Assembly: GCA_934256595.1 (NCBI GenBank)
Contig: CAKQOW010000020.1
Location: 1 to 36,489, forward strand
DNA: 36,489 nt
Reading direction: 5' to 3'
Source: an uncultured Clostridia bacterium
Lineage (GTDB): Bacteria; Bacillota; Clostridia; Peptostreptococcales; Anaerovoracaceae
Shown here: positions 7,755 through 15,875 of the stretch, piece by piece
Numbering within the stretch: position 1 is the first letter of the stretch
Layout: the number at the start of each line of letters is the position of its first letter
Notes under the pieces: generated by a model
The model's database searches: none
The model's input: only the letters and a program-made list of their open reading frames with translations
Told to the model about the DNA's origin: nothing
Made by a program: the position numbers and the translations under genes

Positions 7755-7774
7755 CTTCTTCAAATTTCACCTTC

Positions 7775-7783
7775 ATTATAGCA
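7775..7783 (-). promoter_or_regulatory. extended -10 promoter of a possible small RNA
   Basis: TGCTATAAT (TGn plus a perfect TATAAT) on the minus strand; no good -35 is visible, as is common for extended -10 promoters. Transcription would begin near 7768 and meet the hairpin at 7723-7697. The 7543-7878 gap otherwise holds only the listed promoter, palindrome and two hairpins. An apparent 10-codon frame (7763-7731, TTG start) is unlikely to be translated because its SD would lie upstream of the start site. Confidence 0.45.
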
Positions 7784-7824
7784 CTTTAACAAAAAAGGTA
7801 CAGTCTCTTTTTTGTGTTGTTTTT

Positions 7825-7863
7825 ACAAAAAAACAAAGAGAGAAACCGTTATGATTTCTCTCT
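7825..7863 (-). terminator. intrinsic terminator of ispH-rpsA
   Basis: On the minus strand, AGAGAGAAA and TTTCTCTCT form a 9-bp stem with a 9-nt loop (7863-7837), followed by TTGTTTTTTTGT. It begins 15 nt after the stop codon at 7879, a textbook Rho-independent terminator. Confidence 0.9.
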
Positions 7864-7878
7864 GAATGCTCGGAAATA

Positions 7879-9831
7879 TTATTCTTCAGTTTCCTCTGTA
7901 TCATCAGCGTCTGCTTCTTCTTCAGGAGCAGTTGTAGCCTTGATGCTCAGGCTGATTCTCTTCTTGTCCTTGTCGATTTCAAGAATCTTAGCGCTTACTT
8001 CCTGTCCGATTGTAAGCTCTTCGTTGATGTCGTTAACTCTCTTGTGAGCGATTTCTGAAATATGTACCAGACCGTCAAGACCAGGTTCAAGCTCTACGAA
8101 TGCGCCGTATTCCTTAATCTGAACAACCTTGCCTGTTACAACCTGACCAACTTCATATTTCTCGTCAATTACTGACCAAGGTTCAGGCATAGTCTGCTTC
8201 AGACCTAATGAAATCTTGCCTTTTTCTTCGTTCATTGAAAGAACCTTAACCTTTACAGTGTCGCCAATCTGAAGAACTTCCTGAGGGTGTCTTAATTTGC
8301 CCCATGAAATTTCTGAGATGTGAAGAAGTCCGTCGATACCGCCTATGTCAACAAATGCGCCATAGTCAGTAAATCTCATTACTTTACCCTCAACGATGTC
8401 ATCAACATGAATGTTAGCCCAGATTTCAGCTAATTTCTTTTCTTTTTCTTCGTTGAGAACTGCTCTTCTTGAGAATACGATCTTGCCTCTTCTCTGGTCA
8501 ACTCTTGTGATTTTAACTTCCATTTCCTGTCCGATGAATTCTGCAGGATCTTCAACATACTTGTCTGAAAGCTGTGAAAGAGGAATAAAGCCGGTAACTT
8601 CTTTGTACGCGCCGATTACACCGCCGTTTACGGCTCTTGTAATCTTTACAGTAACTAATTCTTTATTTTCAAAAGCATTAATGATCTCGTTCCAATGCTC
8701 GTTAACTTCTAACTTTTTCTTTGAAAGCAAGATGCCGCCGTCACCGTCATCAGTCTTAATAACCTTAGCCTGAACTTCGTCCCCTTCTGAAAATACATCT
8801 GATAATTTTTGTCCCTCTTCGAGAGAAACTTCTTCTTTCGGAATGATTCCGTCTTTTTTACAGCCTAGATTAACTATAACTTCGTTTTCAGTAACCTGGT
8901 GTACCTTACCATTTACGATTTCGCCGCCTCTTGGTAATCTTAATGACTTTTCAATCTCATCCATGTAGTCATTCATTAAATTTGTTTCTTTAGTGATTTC
9001 ACACATTATAGAAATAACCTCCTCAATTATACGTTCAGGTGTCGATGCACCCGCCGTAATACCTATTTTATTACATTTTTCTATCTGTTTCAATGGTAAA
9101 TCTTCGATATTTTCAACAAAATAGGTTTTTATGCAATGTTTTTTTGATACATTGTATAATTTTTGAGTGTTCGAGCTGTTTTTGCTGCCTATAATTACCA
9201 TTATATCCGATTTTTTTGCAAGCTCAATGCAGCTGTCCTGCCTGTTTCTGGTCGCATTGCATATGGTATTTTGGGTAACACACTCCGCCGCCTTTATATT
9301 CCGGCATACCTCATCAAAGATTTCTTCCGTAACCGTTGTCTGAGCAACAACAAATACCTTGTCAGATGTTATTTCCGCTGCCTCCTGCGCTGTTTCTGCC
9401 ACTACGGCGCTGTTATCGCACCAGCCGTTGGTCCCTTTAACCTCCGGGTGATTTCTGTCCCCCGCTATAACTATTGTATACCCGTCATCGTGGGCTTTTT
9501 TAACCAGCGTGTGTATTTTTTCAACAAACGGACAGGTTGCGTCAATCAGTCTGACGCCCTTGTCTGCAGCTTCCCGGTAAAAGCTTTCGGGCTCGCCGTG
9601 AGAGCGTACTATAACCGTGGCATTGCTTCCGATATCATCTAAGCTGTCAATTATTCTGACGCCTTTTTGTTCAAGCTCATCTGTAACCGCCCTGTTATGT
9701 ATCAGAGGTCCTTTTGTATATATATCTTCGCCTGCTTTTTTGTCTGCAATGGCTTCATAGGTTTTTTCGAGAGCTCTTTTGACACCGAAACAGAAACCTG
9801 AATAATCAGCCCTTGTTATTGTCTTTTTCAT
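7879..9831 (-). CDS. ispH: IspH (HMBPP reductase) fused to ribosomal protein S1
   Basis: The N-terminal part (1-282) is the 4-hydroxy-3-methylbut-2-enyl diphosphate reductase of the MEP isoprenoid pathway, with iron-sulfur ligands C14 (SGFCFGVKRA), C100 (DATCPFVEK) and C191 (TICNATRNRQ). The C-terminal part has four S1 RNA-binding repeats (about 303-371, 390-456, 476-545, 561-631) and an acidic tail (636-650). The third and fourth repeats are the most canonical (YGAFVDIGGIDGLLHISE and YGAFVELEPGLDGLVHISE). The fusion is known in Clostridia, so it is not an assembly error. It overlaps the end of rarA by 26 nt. Why the two activities are joined is unknown. Confidence 0.96.
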   Translation of the reverse strand: MKKTITRADYSGFCFGVKRALEKTYEAIADKKAGEDIYTKGPLIHNRAVTDELEQKGVRIIDSLDDIGSNATVIVRSHGEPESFYREAADKGVRLIDATCPFVEKIHTLVKKAHDDGYTIVIAGDRNHPEVKGTNGWCDNSAVVAETAQEAAEITSDKVFVVAQTTVTEEIFDEVCRNIKAAECVTQNTICNATRNRQDSCIELAKKSDIMVIIGSKNSSNTQKLYNVSKKHCIKTYFVENIEDLPLKQIEKCNKIGITAGASTPERIIEEVISIMCEITKETNLMNDYMDEIEKSLRLPRGGEIVNGKVHQVTENEVIVNLGCKKDGIIPKEEVSLEEGQKLSDVFSEGDEVQAKVIKTDDGDGGILLSKKKLEVNEHWNEIINAFENKELVTVKITRAVNGGVIGAYKEVTGFIPLSQLSDKYVEDPAEFIGQEMEVKITRVDQRRGKIVFSRRAVLNEEKEKKLAEIWANIHVDDIVEGKVMRFTDYGAFVDIGGIDGLLHISEISWGKLRHPQEVLQIGDTVKVKVLSMNEEKGKISLGLKQTMPEPWSVIDEKYEVGQVVTGKVVQIKEYGAFVELEPGLDGLVHISEIAHKRVNDINEELTIGQEVSAKILEIDKDKKRISLSIKATTAPEEEADADDTEETEE

Positions 9832-11101
9832 AAAGCCTGTCCAGCCCTTCTAAGAATTTTTTAAATGCGCCCTCGCTTCCGTTCTCAGTAGGGTTATAGT
9901 ATTTAACACCCTCTCTGTAAAGGTTGTCCGGAAGATACTGCTGTTTTACATAGCCGCCGTAGGCATGAGGATATTTATAGCCTATGCCGTGTCCTCTTTT
10001 GGCGGCTCCGCTGTAGTGGGAGTCACACAGATGAGGCGGTACATCATCTATCTTGCGGCTGTTAAGGTCTGCTATGGCAGCCTCAATTGCCGCGCTTGCA
10101 GAGTTTGATTTAGGGCACGATGCAAGGAGTATTACTGCCTGTGCAAGATTAAGCTTTGCTTCGGGAAGCCCCACCATCATTGCCGCCTGAATACAGCCGT
10201 TTACTATTGATATGGCGCTTGGATATGCCATGCCTATGTCCTCGCTTGCCATAACCAGAAGTCTCCTGCCTATCATCTTGATATCTCCGTCGCCCTCAAT
10301 GAGCCTTGCAAGATAGTGTATAGCGGCATCTGGGTCGCTGCCTCTTATGGATTTCTGGAGCGCCGACAGCAGATTATACTTGTCCTCGCTTTTGTCATAA
10401 AACACAGTCTGCCTCTGCATAGCCTCTGTTATGAGCTCCTCTGTCACTGCAAGCTCATCATCTGAATTGTCGATTATAAAGCCCAGCGTATCCAAGGCTA
10501 TCCTCGCATCTCCTCCTGCCATTTCGGCAAGTATTCTGAGTGTTTTTTCATCATATCTGATGTCAAGATTTCCAAATCCCTTGTCTTTATCGTTAATGGC
10601 GTTTTGCAGGATTTTCACAAGGTCGTCTGTGGATAGTCTTTTGAATTCATATATGTTGCGCACTCTGCTGAGTACCGCATTGTTTATTGAAAAATACGGA
10701 TTTTCGGTAGTACTGCCTATAAATTTAATTACGCCCTCCTCAAGGGCCTTGAGAAGCGAGTCCTGCTGCAGCTTGTTCCATCTGTGAAACTCGTCTACAT
10801 ATACATAAGTGGTTTCCTGCTGCAGTCCGTAAAATCTAAGCTTTGCCTTTTCGATAAGTTCCTTTAGTTCCTTGGTGCCTGTTGTAGAGGCATTTATTTC
10901 AACAAAACCTGCGTCCATTTCCTTTGCCACAATTCTGGCAAGGGTTGTTTTGCCCGTACCCGACGGTCCGAAAAACACTGCGGAATCAAAGGTTTTGTTT
11001 TTAATTGAATTGTAAAGCAGAGAGCCTTTGTAGAGGAAATGGGTCTGTCCTGCAAATTCCTCCAGTCTGTCAGGTCTCATTCTTGTGGATAAGGGTATCA
11101 T
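9806..11101 (-). CDS. rarA: RarA/MgsA-type replication-associated AAA+ ATPase
   Basis: A clamp-loader-related ATPase that acts at stalled replication forks. It shows RMRPDRLEEFAGQTHFL (7-23), Walker A GPSGTGKT (45-52), Walker B YVYVDEFHR (99-107), and sensor 1 GSTTENPYFSINNAVLSR (129-146). The C-terminal MgsA oligomerisation domain has EDIGMAYPSAISIVNGC and SNSASAAIEAAIADL. At 431 aa it is full length. Walker B is slightly unusual, with VDEFHRW in place of the more common IDEIHRF. It is followed by ispH-rpsA with a 26-nt overlap and preceded at 13 nt by the SPOR protein gene. Confidence 0.95.
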   Translation of the reverse strand: MIPLSTRMRPDRLEEFAGQTHFLYKGSLLYNSIKNKTFDSAVFFGPSGTGKTTLARIVAKEMDAGFVEINASTTGTKELKELIEKAKLRFYGLQQETTYVYVDEFHRWNKLQQDSLLKALEEGVIKFIGSTTENPYFSINNAVLSRVRNIYEFKRLSTDDLVKILQNAINDKDKGFGNLDIRYDEKTLRILAEMAGGDARIALDTLGFIIDNSDDELAVTEELITEAMQRQTVFYDKSEDKYNLLSALQKSIRGSDPDAAIHYLARLIEGDGDIKMIGRRLLVMASEDIGMAYPSAISIVNGCIQAAMMVGLPEAKLNLAQAVILLASCPKSNSASAAIEAAIADLNSRKIDDVPPHLCDSHYSGAAKRGHGIGYKYPHAYGGYVKQQYLPDNLYREGVKYYNPTENGSEGAFKKFLEGLDRLYEKDNNKG

Positions 11102-11113
11102 ATTAATCCTTTC

Positions 11114-11629
11114 TTATTTGAGCTCTGTAACAAACACGCCGTCATAATCAATGTCTGCCATAGCTGTTTTTGCCTTGTCTTTTGTGGTGAATATCTCTCC
11201 TACCACCTTGTAGTAATCGTCTTTTTCTATAACCGAGGTTTTGATGCCCTCGTCTTTAAGTTCGGAAACGCGCTCTTTAGCCGCTTCCTTTGTTGAAAAG
11301 CTGCCGAACTGTATCACATAGCCCTCTTCCGAAGTGTTTACTCCGTCCTCAACAATTGTCTTTTGCTCTTTTGTTTCGGACTTGCTGTCCTCTGTCTTTT
11401 CCTTATTGCTGTCCTTGTCCTCGGAAACAGACGGGCGGTATTTATCCCATATTGTTTCAAGTGACGGAAATTCAAATCCCAGCAGAGGGTAAAGCACAAA
11501 TCTTGTGGTAAGATAGCCTGCAACTACTGCTGCTATAAGGATCAGCAGCACTGCATTAAAGCCTATTCTTTCGCTTCTGCCTCTTGCCGAGGGTCTTCTT
11601 CTGTTGTATCTGGGTCTTCTGTATCTCAT
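11114..11629 (-). CDS. membrane-anchored SPOR-domain protein
   Basis: Binds denuded peptidoglycan glycan strands through its SPOR domain, so it probably acts in division or wall remodelling. The start is fixed by AGGAGG six nt before the ATG at 11629 (MRYRRPRYNRRRPSARGR); an ATG seven codons upstream lacks this. An Arg-rich cytoplasmic N terminus is followed by one membrane segment (about residues 22-40, FNAVLLILIAAVVAGYLTT), a charged Lys/Glu linker (about 60-95) and the C-terminal SPOR domain (about 100-171, GYVIQFGSFSTKEAAKERVSEL). Length is 171 aa. Confidence 0.9.
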   Translation of the reverse strand: MRYRRPRYNRRRPSARGRSERIGFNAVLLILIAAVVAGYLTTRFVLYPLLGFEFPSLETIWDKYRPSVSEDKDSNKEKTEDSKSETKEQKTIVEDGVNTSEEGYVIQFGSFSTKEAAKERVSELKDEGIKTSVIEKDDYYKVVGEIFTTKDKAKTAMADIDYDGVFVTELK

Positions 11630-11684
11630 AGCTGTCCTCCTGTTAAACATAGTAAATAATATTTAGCAGGTGGACAAATTAGAA

Positions 11685-12185
11685 CTACATTTGTATATTG
11701 AACAGAAGCTCACCCAGCTTGTCAGCTTCTTCAATTTCATCAAGAAGCGCCTGCGCCTGTTCAAGCTGCAGCTCGTTAAACACCTCATAGCCGCTTTGTC
11801 TGAGCAGTCTTACCGCCATACCTTCACCGGGAATTTTAGTGCCTGTGAAGCTGCCGTCATAAATTCTGCTGCTGCCGCAGGCAGGGCTTCCCTCTTTCAT
11901 AACGGCAAATGCTATTTCTTCCTCATCTGCAAGCTTCAGCGCATATTCCGCGCCTGCGATATATTCCGCTGTCACGTCACTTCCCTCAGAGTTAACAACT
12001 TTACTTCCTGTAATCTCAGACGGAGCTCTGGGAACAGAAAGTCCTCCCTCAACCTCGGGACAGACAGGTATCAGCCTGCCCTCTCTGTGCCATTTCTCAA
12101 AGATATCATCTGAAAGGCGCTTTGCCTTGCCGTCATATCTGACTGCGTGACCGTAAAGGCACGCGCTTATAAGTATTTTTCTCAT
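11685..12185 (-). CDS. DUF523 family protein, TudS-like thiouracil desulfurase
   Basis: The protein is a complete single-domain DUF523 member of 166 aa. Three conserved cysteines, C9 (LISACLYG), C42 (IPVCPEVEGGL) and C103 (GSPACGSSRIYDG), match the three-cysteine [4Fe-4S] ligation reported for TudS, which removes sulfur from thiouracil. The RYDGKAKR and PRAPSEI segments are also typical. Some DUF523 proteins carry an added DUF1722 domain; this one does not. The true substrate here is unproven. It may be involved in salvage of modified bases, in keeping with RNA-modification genes elsewhere in the window. Confidence 0.9.
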   Translation of the reverse strand: MRKILISACLYGHAVRYDGKAKRLSDDIFEKWHREGRLIPVCPEVEGGLSVPRAPSEITGSKVVNSEGSDVTAEYIAGAEYALKLADEEEIAFAVMKEGSPACGSSRIYDGSFTGTKIPGEGMAVRLLRQSGYEVFNELQLEQAQALLDEIEEADKLGELLFNIQM

Positions 12186-12206
12186 AATTTCTCCAAATCT
12201 ATATAA

Positions 12207-13232
12207 TTAATGAACTGCTATTTCGTCGCTGTGCGTATGCTCGTGTACGCTGCCGTTTATCATATGCTTATGATCATGCGAATGTTCGACTATATGCGTA
12301 TGGGTACTGCCGTCATGAGTGTGAGTCACAATATGAGTGTGCATATGAGTATGGTTTACAATAATCGTATCTGCGGCAACCAGCGCCGAACCTGTCAGCA
12401 TTATAACAAGGGCTATGAAATAGTTTACAGACAGCGCCTCATGCAGACATACAAATGATAAAAATGCCCCCACAAACGGCGCGATGGCATAATACGCGCT
12501 TGTCTTTGCCGCTCCGAGCCTGCTCTGCGCTCTGATATAAAAGAAGATACTGAGTCCATACGATACGAACCCCAGCACAAGCGCAATAAGCATGAGACCT
12601 ATATCCGGCAGAGCTTCACCTGTAATCAGAGCAATTACAAATGAACCGAGTCCTGAAAATATGCCTTTGAGCATAACTATCTGATATATGTTTTTTGATG
12701 ATATTTTGCGGGTACAGTTGTTTTCAAAGCCCCAGCATACCGCAGCCAGCAGTACAAATGCGGAGCCCCATGAGAACTGCAGACTCGACATATCCTCAAA
12801 GGATAAAATCATACTCGATACGGTTATCAAGGCTATTCCGGCCCAGAGTCTTGCAGACACCGCCTCTTTAAATACAGCAAGAGCTATGACCGCGGTTGCA
12901 GCTATCTCAAAGTTGTTAAGAAGTGAAGCATTTGCAGCTGTCGTTGCGCTCAGTCCGTACATAAGGCATATAGGCGCTGCTATATCAAGTAAAATCATTC
13001 CCAGCACATAAGGTAAATCACCTCTGTTAAGGCTGCTGTTTTCGGCTGCCTCTTTTGGTTTTCTTGCCATATATATGATGCCTACGCCTATGCCCGCGCC
13101 AAGATACAGGACTGCCGCCATCATAACAGGCTCTATATTTCCAAGCAGTATCTTTGATGCCGGAATATTAATTGCATAAAACACTGCCGCAAGAATGGCA
13201 GACAGAGCCGCCGCGCAGTTTTTTCGGTTCAT
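12207..13232 (-). CDS. DMT/EamA family transporter with histidine-rich tail
   Basis: An integral membrane permease of the drug/metabolite transporter superfamily: ten hydrophobic segments in two EamA repeats (about 7-143 and 152-290), with motifs such as VFYAINIPASKILLG and the glycine-rich AGIGVGIIYMARK. The striking part is the C-terminal tail, residues 294-341, where 16 of 48 residues are His, mostly in HxH steps (HTHMHTH, HSHDHKH, VHEHTH). That composition is common in zinc, nickel or cobalt handling proteins but not in typical EamA permeases. A metal-binding or metal-sensing role is inference. The gene follows coaBC by 8 nt. Confidence 0.92.
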   Translation of the reverse strand: MNRKNCAAALSAILAAVFYAINIPASKILLGNIEPVMMAAVLYLGAGIGVGIIYMARKPKEAAENSSLNRGDLPYVLGMILLDIAAPICLMYGLSATTAANASLLNNFEIAATAVIALAVFKEAVSARLWAGIALITVSSMILSFEDMSSLQFSWGSAFVLLAAVCWGFENNCTRKISSKNIYQIVMLKGIFSGLGSFVIALITGEALPDIGLMLIALVLGFVSYGLSIFFYIRAQSRLGAAKTSAYYAIAPFVGAFLSFVCLHEALSVNYFIALVIMLTGSALVAADTIIVNHTHMHTHIVTHTHDGSTHTHIVEHSHDHKHMINGSVHEHTHSDEIAVH

Positions 13233-13240
13233 ATGTCACC

Positions 13241-14437
13241 TCACTGCTTAATGCTTCCGATTGCCTCGTCAAGTATTATTTCCGCCAGCTCGTCCTTGCT
13301 CATTATAGGGAGCTGCTTTAGTTCCTCAGGTTTAATCAGTGTGGCAACATTGGTTGCAGTTCCAAAGCCCGCTCCCTCTGTCCTCAGACTGTTTGCCACA
13401 ATCATATCTGCATTCTTGGCTTCAAGCTTTGCCTTTGCGTTCTCTATGAGGTTTTGGGTTTCCATTGCAAATCCGCATATATACTGATCTGTCTTTTTGA
13501 TTTTTCCTGCTTCTTTGAGTATATCTCTGGTACGCTTCATCTCTACAGACATATCCCCGTCTTTTTTCTTGAGCTTCTCATCGCTTACCTGTGCAGGAGT
13601 ATAGTCGGCAACAGCCGCCGCCATAACTATAATGTCTGCATCATCTATTTCACTCATTACGGCGTTGTACATGCTTTCTGCGTCTGTAACCTTTATCACC
13701 TTTGTAAAAATCGGAGGCTCTATGTGAGTCCTGCCGGTTACAAGCACAACCTCTGCGCCTCTGTAGGCTGCGCATCTTGCTATGGCATATCCCATTTTGC
13801 CGCTTGAATGGTTTGTTATATATCGTACAGGGTCTATCGCTTCCATGGTAGGACCTGCCGTAACCAGCACTTTTTTGCCTCTTAGGTCTTTGACATACTG
13901 TATTTCGCTTAATATATGCTCAACCAGAAATTCAGGCTCCGGCAGCTTGCCTCTGCCGCTGTCACCGCAGGCTAAAAGTCCGCTTGCCGGCTCTATTATT
14001 CTGATGCCGCAGCTCTGACATCTGCGCAGGTTGTCCTGCAGAATATTGTTGTTGTACATATTGGTGTTCATTGCCGGGGCAATCAGTTTCGGGCAGGTGC
14101 AGGCCATAAATGTTGTTGTAAGCATATCGTCTGCAATACCGTTTGCAATCTTCCCTATTATATTTGCTGAAGCCGGTGCAACTATAAACAGGTCTGCTTT
14201 TCTGGCTAATGATATATGTTCAATGTTGAAGTCAAAATTCCTGTCAAAAGTATCTGTAATACATCTGTTGCCTGTGATTGCCTCAAATGTCACCGGGGTT
14301 ATGAACTGAGTTGCATTCTCAGTCATTATAACCTCGACGTTTACTCCCAGTTTCTTGAGACTGCTGGCAACTGAAGCCATTTTGTATGCGGCAATACTGC
14401 CTGTAATACCTAATACTACTGTTTTATCTTTAAGCAT
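13241..14437 (-). CDS. coaBC: bifunctional phosphopantothenoylcysteine decarboxylase / phosphopantothenate-cysteine ligase
   Basis: Carries out two consecutive steps of coenzyme A synthesis. The N-terminal CoaC flavoprotein (about 1-180) begins KTVVLGITGSIAAYK and has the catalytic His in NIEHISLARKADLFIVAPASANIIGKIANGIADD, plus PAMNTNMYNN and CGDSGRGKLPE. The C-terminal CoaB ligase (about 190-398) has VLVTAGPTMEAIDPVRYITNHSSGKMGYAIA and later KLKKKDG. AGGAGG lies 5 nt before the second of two tandem ATGs, so I start at 14437. The length is normal for the fused form. Confidence 0.96.
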   Translation of the reverse strand: MLKDKTVVLGITGSIAAYKMASVASSLKKLGVNVEVIMTENATQFITPVTFEAITGNRCITDTFDRNFDFNIEHISLARKADLFIVAPASANIIGKIANGIADDMLTTTFMACTCPKLIAPAMNTNMYNNNILQDNLRRCQSCGIRIIEPASGLLACGDSGRGKLPEPEFLVEHILSEIQYVKDLRGKKVLVTAGPTMEAIDPVRYITNHSSGKMGYAIARCAAYRGAEVVLVTGRTHIEPPIFTKVIKVTDAESMYNAVMSEIDDADIIVMAAAVADYTPAQVSDEKLKKKDGDMSVEMKRTRDILKEAGKIKKTDQYICGFAMETQNLIENAKAKLEAKNADMIVANSLRTEGAGFGTATNVATLIKPEELKQLPIMSKDELAEIILDEAIGSIKQ

Positions 14438-14471
14438 CATATCCTCCTGATATCTGCAATATTATCTATAT

Positions 14472-14477
14472 ATTATA
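14472..14477 (-). promoter_or_regulatory. TATAAT -10 box ahead of coaBC
   Basis: A perfect TATAAT on the minus strand lies about 35 nt before the coaBC start. The upstream TTGTAG is 20 bp away, too far for a good -35, so this is a tentative promoter. Confidence 0.4.
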
Positions 14478-14527
14478 CTACCATTTGCATATTTCATCTA
14501 CAAAAACGTGTAATATATTTCCCCGCT

Positions 14528-14557
14528 AAAAAAGCCACTACCTGTTGCGGTAATGGC
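14528..14557 (-). terminator. intrinsic terminator of the 3D-domain gene
   Basis: On the minus strand, GCCATTACC and GGTAGTGGC form a 9-bp stem (one wobble) with loop GCAACA, followed by TTTTTT. It begins 8 nt after the stop codon at 14565. Confidence 0.92.
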
Positions 14558-14564
14558 AATTCAT

Positions 14565-15278
14565 TTAATCGTACACCTTAATTGTGATATATCTTACTCC
14601 CCATTTAATGCAGTCCGAGTTTGTGTTCATATATACATCAATGATGTTTCCCTTAATCATTCCACCGGTATCTGCCGCTGTCGCATATCCGTAACCCGGT
14701 ACATATACTTTGGTTCCAAGCCTGATAACTCTCGGATCTACGGCAATTACGCCTTTGGCGGCTTTTTTGCCGCTGGCGGTTGTGCCTCCGCCCGAATATG
14801 CATAAGCCTTAACCTTGATTGTTCTAGGGTGTGTGGTTGCCTTTGCTTTTTTTGAAAGGTCACTTTCCACAAAACCGTCATTGTCGTTTAATGCATACGC
14901 TGATACCTTGTAGGTCTTTTTGGTATTGGTATCAAGACCTGTATTGGTATATGAACATTTGTCCTCATCAGTTATAGTTTTGATGCAGGTATATCTGCCC
15001 TTTGATTTGTTGTACCTGTATACTTTGTATCCGTCCGCATTGTCTACGGAATCCCAAGTGACTTTAATCTTTGATTTGCTGATGCCTCTGGCTCTGACAT
15101 TATCAGGCGCATCAACATCATCGGCAGTCAGTAAATTATCATCTGCAGTATCATATAAATTCTGGGAAGCTGTCTGCTGGGATAAGGTGTTTTCGTCGTC
15201 TGCAAATCCTGTTACAGTTGAAAATACTGCCGTAATCATCATTACTGCAACAAGCAGACTGATCCATCTAAATCTCAT
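14565..15278 (-). CDS. secreted fibronectin type III plus 3D-domain cell-wall protein
   Basis: The first 26 or so residues are a Sec signal peptide (MRFRWISLLVAVMMITAVFS, then TVTGFADD). A fibronectin type III repeat follows (about 55-150: DNVRARGISKSKIKVTWDSVDNADGYKVYRYN). The C-terminal 3D domain (about 155-237) has ASGKKAAKGVIAVDP and ATAADTGGMIKGNIIDVYM, including the conserved Asp residues of the MltA-like double-psi barrel. 3D-domain proteins (YocH, YabE and Rpf-like) act on peptidoglycan, so a muralytic enzyme is likely. It has its own promoter and terminator and no long leader; I see no riboswitch. Confidence 0.93.
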   Translation of the reverse strand: MRFRWISLLVAVMMITAVFSTVTGFADDENTLSQQTASQNLYDTADDNLLTADDVDAPDNVRARGISKSKIKVTWDSVDNADGYKVYRYNKSKGRYTCIKTITDEDKCSYTNTGLDTNTKKTYKVSAYALNDNDGFVESDLSKKAKATTHPRTIKVKAYAYSGGGTTASGKKAAKGVIAVDPRVIRLGTKVYVPGYGYATAADTGGMIKGNIIDVYMNTNSDCIKWGVRYITIKVYD

Positions 15279-15329
15279 AGATATTCCTTTCTTTCTAGTT
15301 TGGACTAGTTTTATCTCATTTCAGCACTA

Positions 15330-15359
15330 ATTCTACCACAATTTTGCCACACTTGTCAA
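15330..15359 (-). promoter_or_regulatory. sigma-A promoter of the 3D-domain gene
   Basis: TTGACA (15354-15359, perfect) and TAGAAT (15330-15335) are separated by 18 bp on the minus strand, giving a 5' leader of about 45 nt. A small dyad (CTAGT / ACTAG, loop CCAA) lies in the leader. Confidence 0.8.
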
Positions 15360-15395
15360 GACTTTATACCCAAAACTAGAAACCGGAAAGATTAT

Positions 15396-15875
15396 CTATA
15401 CAATCAGCTCTGCAAATTCTGCGCCTATAAGGCAGGCTAATTCTTGAGGATTGACCTCTACCGACACTCCCGGTCTGCCTGCGCTTACATATATTTTGTC
15501 AAGATCGCAGGCCGAATTATGAATAGCTGTTTTAAACTGTTTTTTCATACCCACGGGAGAACAGCCGCCCTTGATATATCCCGTAACTTTAGTTATATCC
15601 TTTGCGTGAAGCATTTCTATTTTTTTCTCACCGAAAACCTTTGCGGCCTTTTTTAAATCAAGCTCCTCTGCAACAGGTATCACACAGACGTAATGCTCTC
15701 TGCTGGTGCCTGTCGTTACAAGGGTTTTAAAAACCACAGCCTCATCTCTGCCGGTTTTGTGCGCAGCGTCAACTCCGCTGACAAATCCCTTTGAAACATC
15801 GTATTCCATTGTATCGTAGCTGATACCCGCTGTCTCCAGCGTTCTCATTACATTTGTCTTAGTATGCTTGCTCAT
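15396..15875 (-). CDS. ybaK: YbaK-type Cys-tRNA(Pro)/Cys-tRNA(Cys) deacylase
   Basis: A trans-acting editing enzyme that hydrolyses mischarged aminoacyl-tRNAs, chiefly Cys-tRNA(Pro). The YbaK/EbsC fold signatures are present: TNVMRTLETAGISYDTMEYD at the N terminus, AVVFKTLVTTG with the conserved Lys, and KGGCSPVGMKKQFKTAI in the second half. The 159 residues match the family. Its start overlaps the stop of the upstream GNAT gene by 4 nt (ATGA), so the two are translationally coupled. Confidence 0.95.
   Translation of the reverse strand: MSKHTKTNVMRTLETAGISYDTMEYDVSKGFVSGVDAAHKTGRDEAVVFKTLVTTGTSREHYVCVIPVAEELDLKKAAKVFGEKKIEMLHAKDITKVTGYIKGGCSPVGMKKQFKTAIHNSACDLDKIYVSAGRPGVSVEVNPQELACLIGAEFAELIV

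Noticed and set aside
7731..7763. Ten-codon frame in the small transcript considered as a leader peptide
   Set aside because: Its start is TTG and its ribosome binding site would lie at or before the predicted transcription start.
7879..9831. IspH joined to ribosomal protein S1 considered as a frameshift or assembly artefact
   Set aside because: The fusion is continuous, both parts are complete, and the same fusion is known in Clostridia.
14458..15395. c-di-AMP (ydaO) riboswitch ahead of the 3D-domain wall gene
   Set aside because: The leader from the consensus promoter is only about 45 nt, far too short for that riboswitch.
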